A stretch of DNA of 64,000 nt from SZUA-36 sp963801195 (lineage in GTDB: Bacteria; Pseudomonadota; Gammaproteobacteria; Xanthomonadales; SZUA-36), in the NCBI GenBank assembly GCA_963801195.1, contig CAWDDX010000003.1, forward strand, positions 558,001-622,000, read 5' to 3'. The notes under the pieces are model-generated. The model was not told the origin of the DNA, ran no database searches, and was given only the letters and a program-made list of their open reading frames with translations. Shown one piece after another: positions 43,230-52,575 of this stretch. A program made the translations under genes and the position numbers. Each line of letters starts with the position of its first letter. The first letter of the stretch is position 1.

Positions 43230-43765
43230 CTATTTTGACGGGAAAATCGTATTCCAGTCCTGCTTCATATCGACGATGATCCAGCCCTTGGCATCTGCCT
43301 CGTCGAGCACCTCGTCGAGCGTGCCGACGTGGCTGTTGCGATCGTAGGCATACTCGCGATCGGCATCGGTGTGGTGGATGAACAGACCCATGCGGGGGCC
43401 TTCGCCGGCCATGGTGTATTCGATCATCTGCATATCGCTGTCAGAGTTACCGAACGCGAGGATAGGGCAACGACCTATGTGCTCGTTGATGCCCACCGGC
43501 TTGCCGGCCTTGTCATTGATAAAGTCGATCTTCGGCATGCGCACGAGTTCCGGTTTACCGTCCACGATTTGGAACTTGGTCACGTTGCTGGAACCGATGA
43601 CCTGTTCCGGCGGTATCCCGTAGGCTTTCTCGGTGATCGGCCGCATGAAGGCGATGCCACTGCCGGCTAAAGTGAGGGGTGCCCGGACTTTTCCGGCGGT
43701 AATCGTTGTCGAACGTGGCGATACGTTCGGCAGGTGGCACGTAGCCCGCTGACCGGATATCCGTC
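43230..43765 (-). pseudogene. Internally deleted copy of the exported HAD phosphatase gene
   Basis: The minus strand reads RSAGYVPPAERIATFDND, then a short unrelated junction (about 43660-43720), then AFMRPITEKAYGIPPEQVIG to the end TIFPSK, all closely matching the intact gene at 56552-57562. The signal peptide, the second Asp of the DxD motif and about 120 residues are missing, and the two parts are in different frames. It is a dead duplicate. Confidence 0.85.
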
Positions 43766-44062
43766 ATGCACACCATGAACATGGTGAAACTGGCGGGCTT
43801 GCAGGGCTCGGAGCTGGATTGTCACTGAACAACGCAGAAACACTGGAGGATTTGGCAAGTCTGCGAAGCAACTGATTTGAAGCACTGGCTGGAAATCGTA
43901 GAAACCAGTACAGCATTCGAATTAAGAAGCAGCGTGATTTGTCAAGCAAGAAGAGGGTGTTCAGAACTCTGTGTCAACGTAGTTCCTGCTTACTCAAAAA
44001 ATCAAAATTCCAAGGCTTCATTAAGCCGGCCTTCAATGAATACTAACAGAAGTCTTATAGCA

Positions 44063-44365
44063 CTAACTTTGCAGGTACCCCGCTTCTTTTTGATGTCTAA
44101 TTGCAAGGATATACACTAAGTCAGCTTGTACGTCGTGGCGATAGAGCGCAACGTAGCCTGATTCTCCGAAAGGCATAACCAATTCACGCAGTTCCGGCAA
44201 ATTGTCCAGGGGGCGTCCAATATTTGGATCTGCTTCTAGCAGTGCAAATTGGTGTTCAATGCTGAGACCTGCTCTCTGCGCCGCCTTGGGGTGTTTTGCA
44301 ACTAGGAATTGCCGGCAACGCTGCAATCCTTGTATGGCACCTTGGGTGACAATTACTCGTGGCAC
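44063..44365 (-). CDS. ParE/RelE-type toxin
   Basis: This 100-residue protein has the RelE/ParE fold pattern: AIQGLQRCRQFL helix, GRPLDNLPELRELVMPFG and YVALYRHDVQADLVYILAIRHQKEAGY. The final I-x-x-I-R-H-x-x-E is characteristic of the ParE group, which poisons DNA gyrase, although RNase activity is possible. It overlaps the end of the antitoxin gene by 13 bases, the usual antitoxin-first order. Confidence 0.87.
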   Translation of the reverse strand: MPRVIVTQGAIQGLQRCRQFLVAKHPKAAQRAGLSIEHQFALLEADPNIGRPLDNLPELRELVMPFGESGYVALYRHDVQADLVYILAIRHQKEAGYLQS

Positions 44366-44625
44366 TGAGGGGTATCTGTTTCTTCATCTGTGCCCCAGGT
44401 CTTAAGCCAGTCGCGCACCTCGGGGCCGGTGAGGTGCTGCCCCGTTTCCTGATATGCGCTCCAGGATGTCAAAGCTTCCAATTTGAAACTTTCACGGGCT
44501 TCCTCGCGCTCCACATAATCTCGGATCGCCTCGCACATGATCCAGTGAGCTGAGCGCTGACGTAGCTCAGCCAGGTGCTGAATACGATCCTTCAAATCAT
44601 CATCCAATTTGACAGATGTTGCCAC
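44353..44625 (-). CDS. Ribbon-helix-helix antitoxin (ParD/CopG-like)
   Basis: This 90-residue protein starts ATSVKLDDDLKDRIQHLAE, a ribbon-helix-helix DNA-binding domain, with QRSAHWIMCEAIRDYVEREE as the second helix. The C-terminal half would wrap the toxin. It is first in the operon and probably represses it. Confidence 0.87.
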   Translation of the reverse strand: MATSVKLDDDLKDRIQHLAELRQRSAHWIMCEAIRDYVEREEARESFKLEALTSWSAYQETGQHLTGPEVRDWLKTWGTDEETDTPQCHE

Positions 44626-44649
44626 AGTAGCGTCCTCATCATTACCAAG

Positions 44650-44667
44650 TAGTACCTTTAAATACTA
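44650..44667. promoter_or_regulatory. Candidate toxin-antitoxin operator
   Basis: TAGTA and TACTA are inverted around CCTTTAAA, 25 bases upstream of the antitoxin start, where a ribbon-helix-helix repressor would bind. Confidence 0.4.
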
Positions 44668-44785
44668 TAGCATGGGAAACTCAGGACATCTATGTCTGGT
44701 AAATGTCAAATGAACAGGATTGTCTGTCAGCGCGCCTGACTTCACCAGGTGCCAACAGAACATGAAACACAGAACGAGACGACAC

Positions 44786-44801
44786 AGAACTGAGACACCC
44801 A
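44786..44801. repeat. AGAACTGAGACACCCA repeat, left of transposase remnant
   Basis: Matches the inverse of 45417-45433 at 15 of 16 positions, so the transposase remnant lies between inverted repeats. Confidence 0.55.
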
Positions 44802-44840
44802 CACCTCATCTAAACACCAGAAGCGTCTGATTTCACCTCG

Positions 44841-45248
44841 GTGCAGGAACGCATATTGCAGCCTGAGAGTTCTGTTCTTAGACCCTTCACTGAAAAAGGT
44901 GATGACAAGGCCTGTATTCCGATCACACTGAGAGATTACCTGGAACTGGTAGATTGGGGTGGCAGGGAGATCAAACACAAAAAACGGGGTTACATTCCTG
45001 CCCAGGCACCACCCATACTTATCAGGTTAAAAATGGGCAGCGCACCGGTATTGAGTTATTTGAGCAGAGCCGACCGGGCGGAGTTTGGTGCTTTGGGACC
45101 ACTGAGTAAGCTCAAGTCATTTGCTCAAACGGTGGGACGAAGTTTTATAAAAGCCAGTTACTTGGCAGGCAACTCTGTCCGGAAAGGACTTAATAATTCA
45201 CAGGTCAGGCAGGGTAAACAACCTGAAATTCATGAAGTCTGGATTTAG
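44841..45248 (+). pseudogene. C-terminal remnant of a Y1 (REP-associated type) transposase
   Basis: The frame contains PITLRDYLELVDWGGREIKHKK and PPILIRL, the conserved C-terminal segment of long Y1/HUH transposases related to REP-associated tyrosine transposases. The N-terminal catalytic part with the HUH motif and Tyr is absent. Short inverted repeats flank it on both sides. It may be the last trace of the enzyme that spread one of the repeat families here. Confidence 0.65.
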
Positions 45249-45572
45249 CGGGTTTGTCAAAAATTCAGCAATGCCTCAATAAGAATTCTCAAATCGCTCG
45301 CGCTTTTTAAAGAGCCATCCAAATCAAAGCATATTTATCGTGATTGAAGATTGATTCTGATCATGTCAGATTTTTGCTTGCCGTTGGAAGACGTGGGTGT
45401 TTCTCTGTTCTTCTTTTGGGTGTCTCTGTTCTTCTCCAAAGGCCAAATTATAACCGTGCTCGCTGACTCATCCGTTCAAACCTGCAGCCGTCAGGCCAAT
45501 CTGGCCAAATCAGGGGTGCTCATGCAATATTGCGGTTAGCCCCGTCCCCTTTTTCAGGCGCAGATAGAAGTA
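45249..45572. other. Non-coding stretch with two GGGTGTCTCTGTTCTT repeats
   Basis: Near-identical words TGGGTGTTTCTCTGTTCTT (45394-45412) and TGGGTGTCTCTGTTCTT (45417-45433) stand in tandem. Nothing else is recognised in this AT-rich gap. Confidence 0.55.
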
Positions 45573-45592
45573 GCGGGGGCTTGCACCCCCGC
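45573..45592 (-). terminator. GC hairpin after the large exported-protein gene
   Basis: GCGGGGG pairs with CCCCCGC across a six-base loop, 24 bases beyond the stop of the gene at 45616-49479. Confidence 0.5.
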
Positions 45593-45615
45593 CAAACGTG
45601 GCTAGCGCCTTCGCG

Positions 45616-48600
45616 TTACTTGCATGTCATACCGCCCACCGGTCCCTTGCATTTGCCGGAACAGCATTGCTCAGCCGATGTGCAGGTCTCGCCCTTGCCG
45701 AGCAGCAGGCACATACCCCCGTCACCTCCGTCACTGGATTTCAGCTCCATCTGGAACGCGCTGAACTCACACTGATCGAGCGTAAAGCTGTGGTTATCGG
45801 CCAGCTTGCCCTCTTTGGCATTCGCAACGTATTGCGACTGGCCGTTGGCCCCGGTGGTATCGACTGCCGGGAGCGTCTCCACATTGAGGTGATACTGCAC
45901 TTCATTGCCGCAAACCACTGTCATGACAGGAGTGACGTCCATGAACTGAAGGTTTATCGGCCCCGGTGTGCTTTTACCCTTGCTCTTCACCGTCATGCTG
46001 TCGACGCTGTCCACGACCACCGGCGCACCGGAGGTGATGTCGGTCACGAGAATGCGGACGCCACTTTGAATGACGCCTTCTCCGCACAATTCCGCCTGGA
46101 CGTTGCCATCGGGATCGTCACTGGTGACGGTCAGCTGACCAGTGATTTCATCCGCGGTGAGTGGCATGCCGTCGTCCTGCGGCGTGAACCGAACCACAAC
46201 TTCCAGCGTCTCCTCTCCCGGCGGTAGCACTATCGGGAACTGCCCGGGCTGTATCACCGCGAAGTCGAGACCGGTTGCCTCCATATCGGATATCGTGAGC
46301 GGACAGGCCCCCGTGTTCCGAATTGCCGTTGAGGCGTCCGAGAAACAGCCGAGCGTACCCGTTTCGTCCACTACCGTGGCCGGAAATGCAAATGCCTCCG
46401 TGAACGCATGGGGATCGATGACCAAATTGGGACACGGCGCCACACCGCCGACATCGATCTCCAGCGTTTCCTCACCCGGCGAGTCGCTCTCGATGGTGAT
46501 CGTCCCCATGTCCCCTGCATCGTTGCACGCAAAGGGGGCGTACCGGACCGGCAAGGTGAACTCAGCATCCGGGCTGAGCTTCAGGTCATACTGTGTGTCG
46601 TCGGGCAGGTCGAAGAGCAGATTGTCCGAAGTGATACTGTCGATAGTCAAGTCGCATTGACCCTGGTTGAACAGTGTCAGATCCAGGTCGGCATGGTCGC
46701 CTTTGCACACCGCACCGAAGTCGCCTGAATCGGCAATCGCCACGTTGAGATCTGGCTCGCCGACGCTTCCTTCGATGCCGACTTCGAGGGCCGGATTGAC
46801 AGGGTCATTGGAATTGACCGTCAGAATTCCCGCATCATCCCCGGTTCCATCAGGGTCGTAAGTAACCTCGAAAGGGAAGCAGAAGTCGGGGCTGATGTCG
46901 ACCGGCCAACCTGCAAGAGGCTGGGTGACGGCAAACTGCGCTTCGTCTGAGGTGATCGAGACCACTTCCAGGTCTTCCTTGCCTGTGTTGCATACGTTCA
47001 ATTCGGCCGTTTGCTGTTCCAGCCCGCACACTTGTCCGAAATTGACGTCTCCGGGCACCTGGATCTGCGGCACGCAGCAAACGATTTTCGACGAGTAGAA
47101 GGAATCGATATCCGTCGCCGGCGGGAAGGCTAGGGGCGCCACGGAGGATGCCCAGGTCAAGTGCACCCGACCGGCGCCACAGGCATTGCCGTTGTAGTCG
47201 CCGTACTTTGGCGAACCGGAATTGACGGCACAGACCTCGGTTGCCAGACAGGGGGGGGTACCCGCGGGCGTAGTATCGAAATCGCACCTATTCTGGGACG
47301 AAAGTACCGGATTTGAACAGCGGCCAATACCCGAAACTTCGGCCGGAAGGCAACAGATGCCGGCCAACTGGGGTTGAACCGAACACGAGTCCGAATCACC
47401 GGTGGCCCGGGTACCGTTCGGCCAGCTGTTGGGCGAACCCGTGGGGAATCCACCCTCACATTGCGGGTCAGCGGTGCCGAGGTCAGTGACCTGGACTTCG
47501 GGTCCGGCGGTCAATGCGCCGTTCGCGTCGAGAAATGCATTTGCATAGTAGTAGTCGGTCAGGCTGTTGTTGGATACCATGGTTCCACCCGGAAAAGCGG
47601 CGCGCCTGTCATACCAACTCACGTAGGCCTCACCACCGACAGCACAAACCCAGGGCATGAATCGGCGTGCCGTGACGCCGGAGCTGAGCGTGACCGTTCG
47701 GTCGGGATCGAAGCAATCCAAATTGTCCGAGCAGGCCGCCATGGAGTCGAAACAGGACCCCAAGACACAGAAATCCGACACGTAGCCTGCCGGCCAGGTA
47801 CTCCCGCCGTCGAGCGAATCCTGCACGATAACATCCTCATCACACAGATTCTGATTCTGATTTGTGCAGTTCGAGCCATCACCCGGGTTCGTGTTGTTTG
47901 CGTAGCTGACATAGATGTGATTGGGATCCGTGTCATCGACCGCCACAACCGGGCTGGTAAGGCGGTTGCCGTTATTGCACCGGTTGAGCCCGGGCATCGG
48001 GCAGGCTACATCGACAAAATTCGCCCTGACCGTTACCGGGAAAAACGGTTGACTGGTCATCGGGTCCGACTGGGTCTCGCAGGAGCGAAACTTGTCGAGC
48101 ATGATATTGCCGGAGTCGGTATAAACCACGTAGACGAAGCCGTCCGCGCCGACCGTGATTCGGGGGAAAGCGCCCCCGACGGATATATACGTATTCGCAC
48201 TCCATGTGGTCGCGCTGTCGGTCGAACAGACGATGCCCCAGTAGTTCGGAAACCCAATATGGGAAGCCGAGTAGACCTGATCGCCGCCAGCCGTGACGTT
48301 CCATCGGTCGACGGCGATGTGTTCCTGGTCCGGGAAGGACACGCCATTGACCGAAGTCGTACAATCGGGGTCTCCGTTCTGCATGCAGGTATAGGCCGGT
48401 GTCGGCGCAGTCCAGGTGGCGCCGCCGTCTGTGGATGTCTCAATGATAGTGGACGAGGTTGCCAGCGAAATATTGGCTGCGTAAAAGGTCCCCTGCGGTC
48501 CGCCGCTTTGGCCCCAAGCTACCGAAGGATCGTTGCTGGCGGTGGAGGTCGGGTTCCAAGTCTGACCTGCATCATTCGAGTAATACCATGTGCCATTGGA

Positions 48601-49479
48601 CCCGATTACGATGTCCCTGCCGTTGTTCGATACGGCAATTTCGAGTTCAGAGTCGCGACCTCCTTCAGTGGACACCGGGACGCTGGATCCCCCGGACCCG
48701 GCTTCAAGAGCGCTCATCACCGCCGAGATGGGAATCGCACCGGGACGCGCAGAGCCGTTTGTAGCATTCACTTTCGGGGCCACAGTGGCAGGTCGCCGCG
48801 CCTCCATGGACGCATTGGAGGCCTTCGGAGGCGCCTGGAGGAACCGTTCCAGCCGTTGAATCTCAGAATCGACCGCTTCGGAATCCCCTCTGGTATCAAA
48901 TACAAGATTCGTCCCGATTGCCCGCACTTCGGCAATCAGTTCCTCAGAAGCGTCCGGGGGCAGGCGAGCCTCCAGCCGGAGCAGCGTGCTCCCTACCGCA
49001 ACCACCGTTCGCACAACCAGAACCGTCTCGCTACCCACGGCCTCACCATGGTCCGACTGCTGTCTTGCGGTTTCGAATTGAAGTTGAATTGCCGGCCAGC
49101 CGCTGATCAGCAGTACCTCTGCATTGACGGTCCCCCACCCGGAAAGTTCGCGCAGGCGGCGCACCGCTTGCGAGTGATTCCGTCGCTTTTCCGTCGATAC
49201 CGTCATTTGCGGAAGCTCGGCCACAACTGCCGGATCCGCCGGAAGCGCACTTGCGCCCGCTGGCCGCCTGATCAGCATGGTCATCGTTCCGTAGCGTGTC
49301 GCAGTCCAATCACTTGGATAGCTGACTACGATACCGTCCGTGCTGAACTGGGATCCATAATCCCGCGCCTGAACAGGCCCGATCAGAATTAGCGCTAGCG
49401 TGAACAGCGCCGTTTCCACGCCGGATACAACTCGAACGGAGTGCCCGTGGAGACGGAAATGAGTGTGAAACTTGTGCAT
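45616..49479 (-). CDS. Very large exported protein with BNR/Asp-box repeats and ASH-type domains
   Basis: This protein of about 1287 residues is exported (hydrophobic VETALFTLALILIGPVQARD near the start). An N-terminal region of about 220 residues is followed by a beta-propeller with Asp-box repeats (YYSNDAGQTW, ETSTDGGATW, CSTDSATTW, DSLDGGSTW) as in sialidase-type propellers, though sialidase catalytic residues are not evident. Two or three Ig-like ASH/choice-of-anchor D modules follow (VNFGQVCGLEQQTAELNVCN; DFGAVCKGDHADLDLTLFN). It ends in a six-cysteine knot-like tail (GETCTSAEQCCSGKCKG). Start: AGGAGG seven bases before ATG 49479. Probably a surface binding protein. Confidence 0.75.
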   Translation of the reverse strand: MHKFHTHFRLHGHSVRVVSGVETALFTLALILIGPVQARDYGSQFSTDGIVVSYPSDWTATRYGTMTMLIRRPAGASALPADPAVVAELPQMTVSTEKRRNHSQAVRRLRELSGWGTVNAEVLLISGWPAIQLQFETARQQSDHGEAVGSETVLVVRTVVAVGSTLLRLEARLPPDASEELIAEVRAIGTNLVFDTRGDSEAVDSEIQRLERFLQAPPKASNASMEARRPATVAPKVNATNGSARPGAIPISAVMSALEAGSGGSSVPVSTEGGRDSELEIAVSNNGRDIVIGSNGTWYYSNDAGQTWNPTSTASNDPSVAWGQSGGPQGTFYAANISLATSSTIIETSTDGGATWTAPTPAYTCMQNGDPDCTTSVNGVSFPDQEHIAVDRWNVTAGGDQVYSASHIGFPNYWGIVCSTDSATTWSANTYISVGGAFPRITVGADGFVYVVYTDSGNIMLDKFRSCETQSDPMTSQPFFPVTVRANFVDVACPMPGLNRCNNGNRLTSPVVAVDDTDPNHIYVSYANNTNPGDGSNCTNQNQNLCDEDVIVQDSLDGGSTWPAGYVSDFCVLGSCFDSMAACSDNLDCFDPDRTVTLSSGVTARRFMPWVCAVGGEAYVSWYDRRAAFPGGTMVSNNSLTDYYYANAFLDANGALTAGPEVQVTDLGTADPQCEGGFPTGSPNSWPNGTRATGDSDSCSVQPQLAGICCLPAEVSGIGRCSNPVLSSQNRCDFDTTPAGTPPCLATEVCAVNSGSPKYGDYNGNACGAGRVHLTWASSVAPLAFPPATDIDSFYSSKIVCCVPQIQVPGDVNFGQVCGLEQQTAELNVCNTGKEDLEVVSITSDEAQFAVTQPLAGWPVDISPDFCFPFEVTYDPDGTGDDAGILTVNSNDPVNPALEVGIEGSVGEPDLNVAIADSGDFGAVCKGDHADLDLTLFNQGQCDLTIDSITSDNLLFDLPDDTQYDLKLSPDAEFTLPVRYAPFACNDAGDMGTITIESDSPGEETLEIDVGGVAPCPNLVIDPHAFTEAFAFPATVVDETGTLGCFSDASTAIRNTGACPLTISDMEATGLDFAVIQPGQFPIVLPPGEETLEVVVRFTPQDDGMPLTADEITGQLTVTSDDPDGNVQAELCGEGVIQSGVRILVTDITSGAPVVVDSVDSMTVKSKGKSTPGPINLQFMDVTPVMTVVCGNEVQYHLNVETLPAVDTTGANGQSQYVANAKEGKLADNHSFTLDQCEFSAFQMELKSSDGGDGGMCLLLGKGETCTSAEQCCSGKCKGPVGGMTCK

Positions 49480-49745
49480 GACAATCCTCCTTTTCATTAA
49501 AAACACCTCCCCTGAGCGCGGAATATGCGGAATAGTTGGCAGTTTCATCTGTGTCTCTGTCTCTTCCGCAGCGCCAAGTCGCGTCCAGCCCATCGTTTGC
49601 CAGCGGCGAATGCTGTAGCGTTTCGACCGTGCCAGTTTCATGCAGTAGTGATATATGATTAACGTTAGGCTAGCCGAGGAGAAGAACCCTGATCAGAACC
49701 TGATTTATTGTCTGCGGTTTGTGATCCGCATTGTATTTCAGAGAC

Positions 49746-51722
49746 TTAGAACGTTTTCAGCGGGTCGAGGAGATCGAGTTTTTCGAGGCGGATGCGAAAA
49801 TCCGGGTCGTTGTGCAGTTCGTTGAAATGGGCGTCCACGGCCAGATAGACGAGGCGATCGTCGTGGACTTCGATGGCCCGGTCCAGCCACTTAAGTGTCT
49901 TGTCGTGCTCACCGAGACCCAACCAGGCGGTGGCCAACTTGGAGGGGGGAACATAGTGCGATTCGGCCAGCGCCTGAAGTTCGGCGAGCACGGCCCTGGC
50001 GTCGTCGACATCGCCGTTGCGGGCCATTGCAAAGACCAGCGGCCCGCCGACAATCTTCATGCCCAGGTCCGGCAGTGCTGCGCGGTAATCCGCAATCGCC
50101 GCCGCCCAGTCGCCGAGCCCGGCATGGCTCAAGCCGAGGAAGTAGCGTGTGAACGCGAATCCCGGCGACCGTTCACGCGCTTGCTCGTAGGCCTCGATCG
50201 CCGCCGCGAAGTCGCCGGAGAACAGGGCCGGCGACCCCTGCATCAGCTGCAGCACCGGTGATAACGGGTCCAAGCCGGCGGCGGTCTGGAGGTGGCGCCG
50301 GCATTCATCGAAGCGCAAGCGGTAGCAGTACAGCTGCCCGAGCCACTGTTCGGTGGTCGCATCGTTGGGGTCGAGCGTCAGCGCCTCCCGGAGGCGTGCC
50401 TCGGCTTCGGTCCAGTCCCAGTCGTACTGCATTGCGATGACGCCGAGCACGGCCATGGCCCGCGCCGAGGGGTTCAGCTCCAGCGCGCGGATTGCGGCTT
50501 GGCGGGCCCGGGGGATGGCTTGGGTCGGCGGCACGGCGCCGTACAGCGGCATCAACAGCCAGGAGTCGGCCAGGCCCACGTGAGCGTCCGCATAGTCCGG
50601 ATCGATTGCGAGCGCCGCTTTAAACGCCGCGATCGCTTCGTCCAGGGCCGTCTTCGACCGCTGGTTCCAGAAGTAACGCCCGCGCAGGTACAGGCGGTAG
50701 GCCTCGGCGTTGATCCTGCGGGTCGGCGAGGCGACCCGCAGCTTGGCCCACAGGCGCTGCGCTACCGAAGCCGCCAGCTGTTCGATCGCGGCAGGTTGCA
50801 CAACGTCGGCGGCAGGCGCCACGGCAAAGCTCCAGAGCACGCGACCATCGGTCGCGGAAACGAGCTGTGAACGCATGCCGACCCGTTCGCCGGAGCGATC
50901 CAGTTGCGACACCAGCAAAGCGTCGACGCCCAGCAGGCGGCCGATCTCTCTGGGGTTGGGCCGGGGGCTGAACTGTTTGGTGGAGCCGCGTGTGATAACG
51001 ATCACGCCCTCGATGCGCGAGATGGTATCGGCCAATTGATCGGTCAGTGCCTCGGCCAGCCAGTCATCCGCGGGCGACGGTGAAGCCATTGGCATGACAG
51101 CGATCCGCTCGACGGGCAACGCGGTCTCGCGCGTTCGGGTGCTCCAGAGCCACGCCGCGGCTAGCATGGCGACTCCTGCCATCGCCAGCAGCGCGACCGT
51201 CCATCCGGTGCGCCAACTGGTCAGCGGCCGCGACGGTTGAGAAGGCGGTACCGGCTGTCGTGGGCGTTGTGCATCGAGCCGGGCAGCTGTTCGGGCTGCG
51301 GGCTGCGTTTCGTCCGTGCCGACGCGGGCGACGAAGCGATAACCCTCGCCCCACACCGTCTCGATATAGCGCGGCGGTTCGCGCGTATCGTCGAGCAGTT
51401 TGCGCACGATACTGACACAACGCGTCAATGCCTCCTCGTGGATGCCACTGGGCCAGAATGCCTCCATCAACTCCTGGCGGGTGACCACGCGATCGGCGCG
51501 GCTCGCCAGGTACATCAGCACATTCAGCGGCTTGCTCTGGATGCGCACGCGGCGGCCGTTGCGCGACAGAAGGCGGCGCGCGGTATCGAGGCGGAATTCG
51601 CTGAAAGTGATCACGAGCGCCGCATTCCCCCCGCCTTTCACGGGTCCCTGCCCCTGTTGCTGATCGTGGCGATGCCCGGAATTCACGATTACCTGCTCGT
51701 TTAATTCGCACGTCGAAGTCAT
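49746..51722 (-). CDS. CadC-like regulator: winged helix, membrane helix, TPR
   Basis: This 658-residue protein has an OmpR-type winged helix (about 35-130: RRLLSRNGRRVRIQSKPLNV, VVTRQELMEAFWPSG, VSIVRKLLDD, IETVWGEGYRF), one membrane helix (TGWTVALLAMAGVAMLAAAW), a TolB-N-like segment (VERIAVMPMASPSPADDWLA) and TPR repeats to the end. Such one-component regulators sense through the periplasmic part and bind DNA directly. It lies upstream of the large BNR protein on the same strand, a plausible target. The start may be later than 51722, as no good ribosome site is seen. Confidence 0.87.
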   Translation of the reverse strand: MTSTCELNEQVIVNSGHRHDQQQGQGPVKGGGNAALVITFSEFRLDTARRLLSRNGRRVRIQSKPLNVLMYLASRADRVVTRQELMEAFWPSGIHEEALTRCVSIVRKLLDDTREPPRYIETVWGEGYRFVARVGTDETQPAARTAARLDAQRPRQPVPPSQPSRPLTSWRTGWTVALLAMAGVAMLAAAWLWSTRTRETALPVERIAVMPMASPSPADDWLAEALTDQLADTISRIEGVIVITRGSTKQFSPRPNPREIGRLLGVDALLVSQLDRSGERVGMRSQLVSATDGRVLWSFAVAPAADVVQPAAIEQLAASVAQRLWAKLRVASPTRRINAEAYRLYLRGRYFWNQRSKTALDEAIAAFKAALAIDPDYADAHVGLADSWLLMPLYGAVPPTQAIPRARQAAIRALELNPSARAMAVLGVIAMQYDWDWTEAEARLREALTLDPNDATTEQWLGQLYCYRLRFDECRRHLQTAAGLDPLSPVLQLMQGSPALFSGDFAAAIEAYEQARERSPGFAFTRYFLGLSHAGLGDWAAAIADYRAALPDLGMKIVGGPLVFAMARNGDVDDARAVLAELQALAESHYVPPSKLATAWLGLGEHDKTLKWLDRAIEVHDDRLVYLAVDAHFNELHNDPDFRIRLEKLDLLDPLKTF

Positions 51723-51766
51723 TCATTATAGCTTCAGGCCTCGGCTGATTGTGTGTTGATGGCGCT

Positions 51767-51856
51767 TATTTTCCAGCGGGTGAAAAACATCAGTACAGCA
51801 ACAGCGGCTATTTCGTGCTGACCCAGGTGCTTGAAAAAGTAACCGGGCAGCCATTC
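51767..51856 (+). pseudogene. Relic of a beta-lactamase-fold serine hydrolase
   Basis: One frame reads YFPAGEKHQYSNSGYFVLTQ and then VLEKVTGQPF. It matches the region around the Tyr-x-Asn motif of the serine hydrolase at 37204-38304 almost residue for residue. Nothing before or after continues the match. Confidence 0.75.
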
Positions 51857-52223
51857 GGGGGTATAGGAAGAATTAAAGCCATATTGCCAGAAACCCGAAT
51901 GTATTGAACCTCACTTTTCGTCAATATTTTGGCTGGGTTACAACGAATTATCACGCCAGTTGCGCGGTGAAGGCTGGATTCTACCTCCTTACCACTCTAT
52001 TTCACGCCAATTCCAACATCTGGGCGTAGAGAACCCTGCCGCTACCAGCGGTTGGGAGCGGTAAATCAGAACCAGGGTTGGATTCATTCTCTCAGACCAA
52101 CAAACCCATTGGTGGACCTGGCGAAGCCCTGCAATCCGGCAACAGACTGTCAGCAGCAAATGCCCCTTTTCCATCCAGGTGAGCAAGTATCGTCCTGATT
52201 ACTACCGGGTCTTCACCAAGAGC
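51857..52223. other. Non-coding stretch, no recognised gene
   Basis: Short open frames occur on both strands, but none resembles a known family or has a ribosome site. Confidence 0.45.
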
Positions 52224-52281
52224 AAAAAGTCAGGACAGCCACCTCTTTATCGTACAAAAAGTCAGGACAGCCACCTCTTTA
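52224..52281 (+). repeat. 26-bp direct repeat of the AAAAAGTCAGGACA family
   Basis: Two exact 26-base copies (52224-52249, 52256-52281) begin AAAAAGTCAGGACAGCCACC and are six bases apart. The nearby GGGTGTCCTGTTTTTC (52299 on) is a partial inverse. Related words occur at 30726 and 56221-56330. Confidence 0.7.
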
Positions 52282-52575
52282 GAGCATTGAGAGACATGGG
52301 TGTCCTGTTTTTCTCTTTTCCTGTTTTTCTCTGTTTTTCACCGACTGTTTTTCAGGATTTACCGTTTCCCGACAACCCGGATTGGCAGGGCAGAAGTTTC
52401 ACTCAGAAATAATTCTGTCGAAACAGCGTTTATACTACTTAAATTCCCGGATAGGATTAACGATCGTTTGCACGCTGCCTTTTTGGCGTTGATTTCTGTA
52501 GGAAAAGATATCCGGCCAGACTGACTGTGACCGGATTATTGCTATGCTTGGATTTAAACAATACGGAAGGACAAG

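Noticed and set aside
43783..44062. Possible gene between the HAD pseudogene and the toxin
   Set aside because: Only short frames without motif or ribosome site.
47374..49392. 672-residue plus-strand frame antisense to the large exported protein
   Set aside because: Shadow of the third-position bias of the real gene; the translation is Arg/His-rich without any family pattern.
45616..49479. Sialidase
   Set aside because: Asp-box repeats are present, but the Arg triad, Glu and Tyr of sialidase active sites were not recognised.
52224..52281. Possible CRISPR array
   Set aside because: Only two repeats with a six-base gap, no further units and no cas genes.
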